A DNA stretch of 13,018 nucleotides from Cokeromyces recurvatus (Eukaryota > Mucoromycota > Mucoromycetes > Mucorales > Mucoraceae), in contig NW_026251447.1 in NCBI RefSeq assembly GCF_025118155.1, positions 1 through 13,018 on the forward strand. The letters are read 5' to 3'. The notes below the pieces were generated by a model that worked only from the letters and a program-made list of their open reading frames with translations, was not told the DNA's origin and searched no databases. Below, piece after piece: positions 1-8,582 of this stretch (within the stretch, counting starts at the first letter, position 1; each line of letters begins with the position of its first letter). Position numbers and translations under genes: made by a program.

Positions 1-267
1 TGTGTATATTTAGATACGGTTTTAGGTATAGGTGTTTCTTCATGTTATCAAATATGGAAGTCAGATACATTTTATCAGCTTGAAATTGAGCCTACGATTA
101 TTATTTCTGCTATTGGTGCATTGTTAACATTAATAAGTGTGCTGTTTGTTGTTAGTTTGAATGGGTACCGAATGACAAAGAAGCTAGGAATTTGGATGAT
201 TTTTATTTATTTTACTTGCTATGTTATTAATTTTTTGTTTGAATTTGACGTGCTGAATATACCTTGA
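1..267 (+). CDS. Cation (Na+/Ca2+-type) exchanger, C-terminal end only
   Basis: The window opens inside an exon, and frame 1 is open for 88 codons to TGA at 265-267. Seen: a short loop ending in YQLEIEP, a hydrophobic segment (TIIISAIGALLTLISVLFVV, about residues 33-52 of the fragment), the short basic link LNGYRMTKKLG, a second hydrophobic segment (IWMIFIYFTCYVINFLF), then a short polar tail. This two-helix ending with an NGYRMT(K/R)KLG-like loop is typical of the last two membrane helices of fungal members of the calcium/cation antiporter (CaCA) family, which exchange Ca2+ for Na+ or H+ across vacuolar, mitochondrial or other membranes. The ion-binding alpha repeats lie outside the window, so ion specificity and membrane cannot be judged. 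Family assignment is from recall of related sequences. Start and upstream exons are missing. Confidence 0.72.
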   Translation, partial: CVYLDTVLGIGVSSCYQIWKSDTFYQLEIEPTIIISAIGALLTLISVLFVVSLNGYRMTKKLGIWMIFIYFTCYVINFLFEFDVLNIP

Positions 268-347
268 AACACACATGATAACAACTTTCCTTTTAAAAGA
301 TGTTGAATAATAGTAGAAAAAAGGCATATTTATAAAAAAAAAAAAAG

Positions 348-353
348 AATAAA
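348..353 (+). terminator. Poly(A) signal of the exchanger gene
   Basis: AATAAA lies 81 nt after the TGA, inside an A-rich tract. A second AATAAA follows at 394-399. Either could direct 3' end formation. Confidence 0.45.
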
Positions 354-1060
354 TTTTTATATACTATATAGACTTATCATTCTGGACACTTGAAATAAAT
401 ACTATCTTTTAATAGATCAAACACTTTAATTAAAGGGAGTTTTTTTTCCTACAAAGATATACAGTATGATATATAAGATAATGGTAAATACTTTAGTAAA
501 TGGAGGGGGGAAAAAAGTATAACTCTCGAATAAAAAAAAAACACTATGAAACTTCCCAAGTTATAAAAGAGAACAGACAAAATAAATACAGGTAGTTTCG
601 TAAGTGATAATATACTCGTTATGTAATAGGCAAAGGGATACGTATTGAACACTAAAAAAAGATTTCAAGATAATATAAAAATTTAAGTCATAGTCAGGTT
701 TAAAGGAGTCAACAACACACTGTAGAAAGAATTGCTAAATAAACAAAAGATAGGGTGGATTAAGTATAGCTACTATAGCATTTTCAAAGTAATTGATTAT
801 TATTGCTCTGTTGACCTATTTGCTTTTGAATAAATCAGGCTTGTCATTTATTATGTTTTTTATATTTTTTTACTTTTACAATAACAGACTATTATTGTAT
901 CTTCTTACGCTTGCCAAAGCTGTAGGATGCTATGTCAACGTGAATGCAATATCACGAAAAAAAAAATATTTAGCAAATCTTTAATGAGATACTAACTAGC
1001 CGAGATCGTCCCTCTTACATTCTCTCATCAGAAACAATAATATCTCCGTCTCGAACATGG

Positions 1061-1061
<1 letters not shown>

Positions 1062-1097
<36 letters not shown>
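1062..1097. repeat. Homopolymer run of 36 T
   Basis: An uninterrupted T run of 36 bases, preceded by GGC and followed by CCTC. Its length is probably variable between isolates and may be uncertain in the assembly. Confidence 0.95.
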
Positions 1098-1670
1098 CCT
1101 CTTAACATATAAACATGCCTAAGAATTAATTTCATTTTGTCTAAATTTATTTTTGATTCTTCTTAAAGTTGCATTGTTTTGTCGATCTATAATTTTTTTT
1201 TCCACCTGGTCTCAATTTCATTTAAAAAAGTACTTGTAGTAGTAGAACAATGATCTCGCGCCTATTGCGGTTATTCAATTCCAAAAAATACGAATAGAAG
1301 AGGGTATCTTCAAGTGTAGTCCTTTTTTTTTTTTAAAACTGAGAAAATTAAAGTTTTACTTTGAAACTACCTTTTTTTTATTTTTTTTTGCTTGTTACTG
1401 TTAAATTTCGTGACCATGTCTGAGTACCAAAACTTTTTTTTCTTTAAAAAAAAATTGTTTTTTTGACATTAAAAAAAAAAAACTTGATTTCTTCCTTCAT
1501 ATAGACGTTTCTCACGTTTGAAGAAAAAAGAAAGAAGAGAGAGTGACAAAAAAAAAAAAAGAAAAAAAAAAAAGAAGAAGAAAAGCCTACATTTGTATTA
1601 TTATTGTTATTACAGCATACATCAAATCGAAGAAACGCACAAACACACTCTCTTTTTAATTTTTTTTTTT

Positions 1671-1738
1671 GTAATTAGACATAAACCTTTTTTCTTTTTT
1701 TTTTGTAATTAGACATAAACCTTTTTTCTTTTTTTTTT
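1671..1738 (+). repeat. 34-bp tandem duplication
   Basis: Two consecutive copies of a 34-bp unit starting GTAATTAGACATAAACC and ending in a T-rich tract, at 1671-1704 and 1705-1738. They are identical by eye, which suggests a recent slippage or duplication. The unit lies about 125-190 bp upstream of the next start codon, so it falls within that gene's promoter region. Confidence 0.9.
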
Positions 1739-1783
1739 TTGTTTATAAAACTCATTTAAAAGCAACTTTACTTCAAAGTACAT

Positions 1784-1803
1784 ACCCTAACCTTATATAT
1801 ATA
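1784..1803 (+). promoter_or_regulatory. Putative core promoter of the NET-like protein gene
   Basis: An ACCCTAACC element (1784-1792, resembling a telomere-repeat-like box) is followed directly by a TATATATATA stretch about 60 nt before the ATG at 1862. AT-rich sequence makes TATA matches common, so this is a suggestion only. Confidence 0.3.
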
Positions 1804-1861
1804 CACATATATAACACGACACTTTCTTAATTATTAAAGTATTAAACAAACACATTTCAAA

Positions 1862-3663
1862 ATGGGAGGGTAAGTGTTATATATATTTATATAAATATTT
1901 ATTCAAAAAAAATTTTTTTTTGTGAAATTAAAAAAATTTTTTCTCTCTCTCTCTCTCTCTTTCTTTTCAATAGAGTTACTATTGCACATCAACCTAATAA
2001 CGAAGATACCAATTTCACAAACTATTCTACTACTGAAGAACAAATTAATCAACTGTTAGCCGCTTCTGCTGAATGGTCTACTAATAATTCTAATATGCCA
2101 CCTATTGAAGATTTAACAAGTGAGGTTCAAGAACTTATGATGAGGTAAATATCAAATAATCTCATATTAGATATAAACGGTTATTTATTCATTTATGTAT
2201 CGTTTTAGGGAATCTGTCAATTGGCTTCAACCATGGAGTGATACTGCTTGTATTTCTGATACACAGATGTATGCTCAATCCCTTGAAGAATTGTTTGGTC
2301 AAGATCAATTAGATTTCTCTCAAACTACGACTGCTTTATATGATGAATTAACTTTTGGTAAGCCACACTATAGACTATTTATATTCGTGGCCTTTTATTC
2401 ACTTTCTTTCTTTATAAAGTTCCTGATGATGGTTCACTTAACTTTAGTGCCCCTACATCTACAGCTTCTTCTCCTAATCATTCAATTGAAGTCAGTCCAA
2501 TCGTTCAACCTACTCCTTTAGACGAACTTAATCATGTCGACATTGAAGAAGAAGAAATGAGTCAACCCCCTTTAAAGCGTAGAAGAAGTTCTGTTTCAAG
2601 CGCAACGAGTTCATCTTCTGAAGAAGAAGAGAGTGATGATGATTCCTCTGATTCTGAATCTGAACCTGTGATACCTACTACTGTTGCTAATATGAATAGT
2701 CGTCGAGCCGCTTATTCTTCAGATGATGATTCTGATCTCGAACAACCTCGTCCTTCTACTACTTATATGTATATGCATAAACGTCAAATTGAAGAAACTT
2801 TACTAGATCGTATTACAAACCACTTAGATCCTGAAAGATTACCTGGTATTTTACCTATTTTGATGCCTGAACATGCTGTCAATCAAGATGAGGAAGTTGA
2901 GATTGATTTATCTTGTTTAGCTCGTGACCAGTTAGTTCAAGTCTTATCCTATGTAGATGCTTGTATTTTAGAACAACAAGGTGGTCCATCTGTAAATATT
3001 GAGGATTATATTCAAAAGAAAAAACAACCTACATCATCCACAACAACAACAACAACAACAAAAAGAAGAAGAAGAAGAAAGCCAAAGAGACCTATGACAA
3101 AAACAAGAGCTGAATTAACAGAAGAGATTGATGCTGATTTATCGTCAGAAGAAGAAGAAGAGGAGGAGGAAGAGGGAGAGGAGGATAATGAGAGTGTGAT
3201 ACGTTCAAAACATCATGGTCCTATTTCGATGGCTTCCTTATCAAAAAAGAACAATACAGTACCTTCTAAAAAAAGAAATTCCCCTAAAAGGTCTTCTACA
3301 TCAGCACGTCGACGTAAAACCAAAAAGAATCAAGATGATGCTCTTGTGGCATCTCATGTGACAGTATTCCAAGATCCTGATAGCATTGCTTCTTCTCGAC
3401 CTAAACGACATGCTGCTGTGCACAAACGTCGTTTATTAGAGGATATGTTGGCTCCCTCAGATGAAGAAGAAGAAGAAGAAGAGAATTGTCCTTTAGTTGT
3501 GTTTGGAGATGAAAAGATGGATTTTGGTATTGTTGATAACTGTACTATTGCACATGATAGTAGTCCAGTGATAACGACAAAAACTGAAGAAATCCTAACT
3601 ACAAGTGCGGTGGCAGATGAAGCGAATGAAGATACTGATGAAGAAATTGATATCATGTTTTAA
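1862..3663 (+). CDS. Nuclear-type acidic/basic protein with NET/FAM199X-like segment
   Basis: Model: exons 1862-1869, 1974-2144, 2209-2357, 2420-3663; 523 aa. All three introns (104, 64, 62 nt) have GT..AG ends and keep frame, giving MGGVTIAHQP at the N-terminus. Residues 1-155 are Ser/Thr/Asn-rich with a tryptophan patch (RESVNWLQPWSD, from residue 60). A KRRR signal near 162 is followed by a Ser/Asp/Glu-rich stretch. Residues about 233-295 form the only compact region: LPGILPILMPEHA, then EVEIDLSCLARDQLVQVLSYV. This pattern (helix, LPxxLxxI, E-[IV]-[ED]-ID-[LF], final helix ending YV) resembles the NET domain of BET proteins and the core of metazoan FAM199X. A strongly basic tract (KRRRRRKPKR, from about 324), Glu runs and an acidic tail ending EEIDIMF follow. 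Likely a nuclear chromatin- or transcription-associated factor by inference; no bromodomain is seen. The gene is certain, the function is not. Confidence 0.82.
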
Positions 3664-3827
3664 TTTATAAATATTATTAGACAGACATTCATTTTTTTTT
3701 CTTGTAATTTTTTCTATTTTTTTTTACATATCTATTGTATACACATTGTTCTCTTTTCTTCCTCTTCTTTTTATTTATATATATATTTCTATCTATTTCT
3801 GTATGGCATTCTTTCCCTATTATTATT

Positions 3828-3833
3828 AATAAA
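3828..3833 (+). terminator. Poly(A) signal of the NET-like protein gene
   Basis: AATAAA followed by a long A run, 165 nt downstream of the TAA. The 296-nt gap to the next ATG therefore contains both this 3' end and the promoter of the following gene. That gap is otherwise T- and A-rich low-complexity sequence. Confidence 0.45.
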
Positions 3834-3959
3834 AAAAAAAGAATAAAAAAAAGCAAAATTCTTTACGTTGCTGAGTTTTATTGTATATATAAAATTAATC
3901 CAAATCCTTTTTTTTATTTTTATTTTTATTTTTTTTTATTTATTTTTATCTTATTCTTC

Positions 3960-6392
3960 ATGACAATTAATAATAATAAAGATCTACCTTTTATTTCACG
4001 TCGGTCCACTGTTTATGGCACTCATGCTATGGTAGCAAGCTCGTAAAGTATATATACGAATATATAAAAGAGTAAAGGAAGGAAGGGAGGGGGGCGTATT
4101 TTCATTATTAATGATTATATAAAGTCAACCTTTAGCGACTCAAGCTGGTATTGATATTTTAAAGAAAGGTGGAAATGCTGCTGTAAGTTTATTATTATTG
4201 TTATTACCCTTATTCCATATAATATATTTATATTTATATTTATAGGATGCTGCTGTAGCTATTGGTAATATACATATATTGAATATCAAATAATATACAC
4301 ACTCATAATATTCTCTGTCAAATAGCTGCTGTATTAAATGTCACTGGTAATCATAATATAAAATAAAAAATAAAGTAAACTACTAAGCATAAACATGCAT
4401 GTCTGTATGTATATTTAATATACTCTACATGTTTTTTTTTAAAAAAAAAAAAGAACCGGGATCAACGGGTATTGGTGGCGATGCATTCTGTTTATTTTTT
4501 GATGCAAAGACAGGTACTGTGAAAGGGTTGAATGGTTCAGGAAGCACACCTGCTGCACTTACCCTAGATTATCTTCGTCATCATGAAAATATCATTGGAG
4601 CCTCTTTAGCTACTCATAGCATTCATGCCATTACAGTACCTGGTGCTGCTGCTGCTTGGGTAGATACAATAGAGCATTTTGGTTCAGGAAAATTAGATTT
4701 AACCACTCTTCTCACACCTGCTATTGACCTTGCTGAAAATGGGTATACATCATTACACACACAAATATGTATTTTATTCATCATTTTTTTCTTTATAGAT
4801 TTCCTGTGTCACATATTTCAGCTCATAGTGTATTAAAAAGATTGAATATAACTCTTTTCTTTTTTTTTTTTTTTTCTCATTTTTTTTTTCCAAATAGTGG
4901 GAAAAAGAAACAGATAATTTAAAAGCAGTTAATAAGAATAATGAATGGTTAATTGATAATATAAGAGCGCCTAAAGAAGGAGAAATGATGACTATACCTA
5001 CTCTTGCCAAGTAAATAAATATATATATATATATATACACCTTTCTCCATCACTTTAACTCCCTCATCTCCTTTTTTTTCTCTCTCTCTCTTTATTCTAG
5101 GACCTTTCGAAAGCTTGCGACAGAAGGTAAAAAAGGATTTTATCAAGGTGAGATTGGTGATAGGATCCTTAAGGCATTACAAGAGCGAGGAAGCTTGATG
5201 ACAGCTGAAGATCTTGCTCAACATACCTCGGAATTAATTGAACCTATTTCGATCGACTATCATGATTGGACGGTTTGGGAAATTCCACCTAATGGACAAG
5301 GCATCACTACCCTTATGGCATTAGGTATCATTGAACAGCTCGAGGAATTGGGGCTCATTGATTTCTCAAGGATCCCACAGGGTTCAGCAGATCATTTACA
5401 TATCGTCACAGAGGCACTTCGTATCGCCTTTGCAGATACTCGTTGTTGGCTTGGTGATCCCGACAAAGTTCAAGTACCTACAAAGGAATTGTTAAGCAAG
5501 GAATATCTAAGGAAGCGTGCTACTGAATTGTTTAATATAAAGGAGCGTAATGCCAAGATTGAAAGAGGTGATGTCTTGGCAGGAAATACAGTTTATTTCT
5601 CTGTTGTAGATGAAGAAGGCAATGCCTGTAGTTTCATTGTAAGTTATTAAAAGGAAAGAATAACTCACTCACTCACTCACTCACTTTCTCTTTTCAAAAT
5701 ATTTTTATATATATAATAGAATTCACTTTTTATGCATTTTGGTGTAAGTTCTCTTTCTCTCTTTTTCTTTTTTTTTTTTTCCCTTTTCATTTAAAATATT
5801 AAATCTATAGTCACATGTTGCTGTTGAAGATACGGGCATCGTTTTACATAACCGAGGTTGCAATTTTGTTCTTATAGAAGATCATCCCAATTGCCTTGGT
5901 CCTCATAAACGTCCTTATCATACCATCATTCCTTCCATGATCACTTGTGGTGATCGACTTGAAGCTTGTTTCGGCGTCATGGGCGCCTTTATGCAACCTC
6001 AAGGTCAAGTCCAAGTCATCTTGAACCTTAAGCATTATGCAAATAACCCACAACATGCATTAGATTTACCTCGTTTATGCGTTGCTCCTCCTCCTCTTCC
6101 TCCAACAACAACGAAAGAAAATGATGATGATGATGATGATGATATATCTTCAAATGCTTATCATTTTACAAAGGTAACAGATTCAGTTATTTATTTAGAA
6201 GATGGTATCAGTGAGGAATGCCAAAGAGAGTTGGAGACAAGAGGTCATACCTGTTATCGTCTATATCATCATGATAGAGCTATGTTTGGACGTGGTCAGA
6301 TCATAAAAGTCAATCTAGATCCAAGGACTGGCCATCGTGTGCTTGCCGCTGGTAGTGATCCACGTGGTGATGGCTGCGCCTTTGGATGGTGA
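3960..6392 (+). CDS. ggt: Gamma-glutamyltransferase, YwrD-like clade
   Basis: Ten exons: 3960-4042, 4125-4182, 4246-4264, 4326-4346, 4454-4742, 4799-4829, 4898-5010, 5101-5638, 5720-5743, 5811-6392; 585 aa. Splicing rebuilds the N-terminal core [26 protein letters not shown] (43-55) and [12 protein letters not shown] (61-72). Later landmarks are [25 protein letters not shown] and [15 protein letters not shown]. The last holds Thr368, matching the Thr at which this Ntn-hydrolase family cleaves itself and which then acts as nucleophile. [16 protein letters not shown] (446-461) is the oxyanion-hole region and [12 protein letters not shown] the usual C-terminus. The family cleaves gamma-glutamyl bonds such as that of glutathione, for glutathione turnover or amino-acid recovery. 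No signal peptide or anchor is visible, unlike periplasmic E. coli or membrane-anchored animal GGTs, so a soluble intracellular enzyme is inferred. A Pro/Thr/Asp-rich insertion (six to seven Asp, encoded near 6122-6145) interrupts the small subunit. Exons 3, 4 and 9 are 19, 21 and 24 nt. Confidence 0.9.
5663..5685 (+). repeat. ACTC tetranucleotide repeat inside an intron
   Basis: About six copies of ACTC in the 81-nt intron between the exons ending at 5638 and starting at 5720 of the gamma-glutamyltransferase gene. It is a simple repeat that does not touch the splice sites. Confidence 0.9.
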
Positions 6393-6417
6393 AAACTATA
6401 TACATGTAATATGTATA

Positions 6418-6427
6418 AATAAATAAA
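6418..6427 (+). terminator. Poly(A) signal of the gamma-glutamyltransferase gene
   Basis: Overlapping AATAAATAAA starts 26 nt after the TGA and runs into A-rich sequence. The next gene is convergent, so the roughly 270-nt spacer between the two stop codons is shared 3' flank with no other feature seen. Confidence 0.5.
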
Positions 6428-6578
6428 AAAAAAAATAAAAAAAAAAATACTAATAATAAACACTCCACCTCCTTTCTTCCTATTCCTTTCTTTCAATAAC
6501 AAAATAATAAAAGAAAAAGTAAAAATAATAAAAAAAAAGATATTCGTTGTATATAATGTACAGTGTATATGTATATTT

Positions 6579-6584
6579 TTTATT
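6579..6584 (-). terminator. Candidate poly(A) signal of RPL13
   Basis: TTTATT on the plus strand reads AATAAA on the minus strand, about 77 nt past the TAA of RPL13. Another AATAAA overlaps the stop codon itself (6660-6665), formed by the terminal Lys codons plus TAA. That one is less likely to be used because cleavage would leave almost no 3' UTR. Confidence 0.35.
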
Positions 6585-6660
6585 TTCTTTTCCTTTATAT
6601 AAAAAAAAAAATAAAAGCAACGTAAGAATAGTAAACGATGCTGCGTATCAACTATTTAAT

Positions 6661-7541
6661 TTATTTTTTCTATAGAAAAAAAAAAAGAGGAGATGTTAGC
6701 TTTTACATTATGATTCATTTTCTTTCTTTCTTTACCTTGTTAGCTTCTTCCTCAGCCTTGTCGCGAGCACGCTTCTCACGAGCACCAAGAGTACGAGCAG
6801 CAGAACGAGCATAACGGAGAGTCATGTAAGCGTTCTTGTTCTTTTCTTCAGCAGTGATAGCACGAGCTTCAGGGGCAGCAGGGATTTGTTCAACAGGGAA
6901 GAGAGGACCACGGAGTTGAACAGCAGCAGCGACTTCGGCAGCCTAAATAGTTATAAAAAAAATTAAGTTTCTCATCATAGATAATAAAATAGTAGTAGTA
7001 GTTTTTTTTTTCTTTTAGTTTACCTCAGCATCACCCTTCTTAGGCTTACCGGCCTTACGAGGGAAAACGATCAACTTGGCCTTATAAGCCTTCAAACGTT
7101 GAACATTGAGTTCAAGGGATTCATTGGATCTGTTACGACGACGGTGATCAACAGCAATACCAATGGTACGAGCTTCCTTGCGACGAATACCAGCTTCCTA
7201 AATGTACATACAATAATTTTTCTTTTAGTTTCTCTCTTTTTTTTTTCTTTTGTAGAAAAAGAAAAAATCAAATATCCCCCTTTCTTTATTTTTACCTTGA
7301 GTTCTTCAAGAGTGAAACCACGGCCAGCTCTCAACTTCATGTTGTAACGGACAGTGGGGCAACGGACAGCAGGACGAAGGAGACCGTCAACGGGTCTAGG
7401 AGCAATACGACCGGCCTTTTGAACACGTGCGAGTCTTCTAGACTTCTTACGACCGGCTTGATCGAACCAAGTCTTAACACGACGGTCCCATTGCTTGCGG
7501 AAATGCTGGTTAGGCAACTGATTGTTGTGCTTCAAAACCAT
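6661..7541 (-). CDS. RPL13: 60S ribosomal protein eL13
   Basis: Minus-strand exons in order: 7541-7296, 7197-7024, 6942-6736, 6669-6661; 211 aa. eL13 is a structural protein of the large cytosolic ribosomal subunit. Recognisable blocks: [108 protein letters not shown], and a C-terminal [20 protein letters not shown]. The first two introns (98 and 81 nt) are clear. After ANK the sequence is GTAAAG, a splice donor. 66 nt further on, a GCTAAC branch-like site, a pyrimidine tract and CTATAG are followed by AAA AAA TAA, giving ANKKK and 211 aa, the same length as human eL13. Reading through instead gives VKKERK and 215 aa. Codon use is biased (CGT, AAG, GCT/GCC, ATC), and the exons stand out as GC-richer than their surroundings, as expected of a highly expressed gene. 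Confidence 0.96.
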
Positions 7542-8004
7542 GGTCTATTTATAGTGTTGTTGAAAATACAAATAACAAAGGTTGTAAAAATGTGCAGTTG
7601 AAATTGAATTGGTTATATGTGTGTATATATTCATATATGTATATATAAAAGAGAAAATAATGATTAGTTTGACATTCAAATTTGATTTTTTTTTTTTTTA
7701 AATTATCCATTTTGACATCCAAAAAAAAAAAGCCATAAATTCATGAACTCTCCAATAAAAAATATATATATATATATATATTCTTTTTGTTCTGTATCCT
7801 TCTATCTATCTATCTATTTCATGGATGGATCTCTTCTTTTTTTTTTCTTTTGGATGTCCTTATGTTTTATATGCTTTGTTGATACATACGTAAAGATTAC
7901 CAGTTGAGGTTGGTGAAAGAGAAAGAAGCTTGTGTTTCTTAAGGTGAGTTTTTGTCTAAAGCCGTTTGCTCTCCTGTACCCAATTACAAAAAAAAAAAAA
8001 AAAG

Positions 8005-8042
8005 TCCGGGCTATCGGAATAATTAATTTGATACGGCTCGGA
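8005..8042. promoter_or_regulatory. Imperfect palindrome with CCG/CGG triplets
   Basis: TCCGGGC at the left and GGCTCGGA at the right pair over 8 positions (two G-T wobbles) around an AT-rich centre. The block holds CCG, CGG, CGG and CGG triplets in otherwise AT-rich DNA, including CCG-N6-CGG. Zn2Cys6 proteins commonly bind paired CGG triplets, so it could be a regulator site upstream of RPL13, or a hairpin past the end of the regulator gene. Binding is inference only. Confidence 0.25.
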
Positions 8043-8074
8043 ACATTATCAATGATATGATGTTCTTCTAAATT

Positions 8075-8080
8075 TTTATT
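8075..8080 (-). terminator. Poly(A) signal of the Zn2Cys6 factor gene
   Basis: TTTATT on the plus strand reads AATAAA on the minus strand, 53 nt past the TAA of the transcription factor gene. Confidence 0.45.
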
Positions 8081-8133
8081 AGATTACATAATATATACAA
8101 AAAAAAAAAGTGAGAGAGGGAGAGAGAGAAGGC

Positions 8134-8518
8134 TTAATAGATAAGTGATCTTGCCCACTCATCAGCAACAGATATAAGCTCAAACGTATAATCAGCTGGT
8201 TCAATACTTTTATGTATCCCTGCTGCACTAGGTGTTCCTACTGCTCCAACGGCCGCTGCGGCTGCTGCTACTGCTGCAGCAGATCCTGTAGATGAACTTG
8301 TTGTCGTTACTGTAGGTTGATAACAATCTAATAAACCCACTGGATTTATCACAGGAGTATTAGTAGTAGTATTAAAGGGTGATGTTTGATTGTCTTTTGT
8401 TGTTTGATCAAATAGGTCCACACTGGATGGTATTTGAAACTCACTATTATTATTATTATTATTATTATTATTATCTCGACAAAAGTTTTGAATAGCAGAG
8501 AAGGCTGAAGCATACGCT

Positions 8519-8582
<64 letters not shown>

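Larger units (their letters stand above)
268..1861. other. Intergenic spacer, low complexity
   Basis: This 1.6-kb stretch holds the 3' UTR of the exchanger gene and the promoter of the next gene. It is dominated by T and A homopolymers, including a run of 36 T and many runs of 8-12. Short open frames here (for example around 793-984 and 1518-1712) translate to hydrophobic or lysine-rich low-complexity peptides with no family resemblance or splice support. No tRNA or rRNA signature was seen. Confidence 0.7.
7542..8133. other. Spacer: RPL13 promoter and 3' flank of the transcription factor gene
   Basis: About 590 nt separate two minus-strand genes. It contains AT dinucleotide runs (about 7760-7780), a short TCTA repeat (7801-7816), A/T homopolymers and a pyrimidine-rich minus-strand stretch (CTTTCTCTTTC, about 7914-7924) that could lie near the RPL13 transcription start. 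CTATAAATAG sits only 3 nt before the RPL13 ATG, too close to act as its TATA box; its final TAG could be a 5'-UTR intron acceptor. No coding region was recognised. Confidence 0.55.

Noticed and set aside
449..984. Hydrophobic small ORFs on both strands after the exchanger gene
   Set aside because: They are compositionally biased, consisting mostly of Leu, Ile, Phe and Tyr from AT-rich DNA, with no family match, splice context or promoter evidence.
1240..1300. Possible tRNA around the GGTTATTCAATTCC sequence
   Set aside because: The T-loop is not 7 nt, and no acceptor or anticodon stems can be formed with neighbouring sequence.
1518..1712. Lysine-rich ORF
   Set aside because: It is made of A and T homopolymers and includes the 34-bp duplication; chance frame.
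3354..3656. Minus-strand ORF rich in serine
   Set aside because: It is the antisense of GAA/GAT-rich codons of the NET-like gene.
3735..3959. In-frame upstream extension of the gamma-glutamyltransferase, reading into a hydrophobic signal-anchor-like stretch
   Set aside because: The 75 extra codons are T-rich low complexity (FFYFYFYFFLF type) and overlap the preceding gene's poly(A) signal. The clade is normally soluble and ATG 3960 fits the conserved start RRSTVYG region.
7543..7555. CTATAAATAG as the TATA box of RPL13
   Set aside because: It lies 3 nt before the ATG, leaving no room for a transcription start and leader.
7099..7601. Plus-strand ORFs opposite RPL13
   Set aside because: They are antisense shadows of RPL13 exons.
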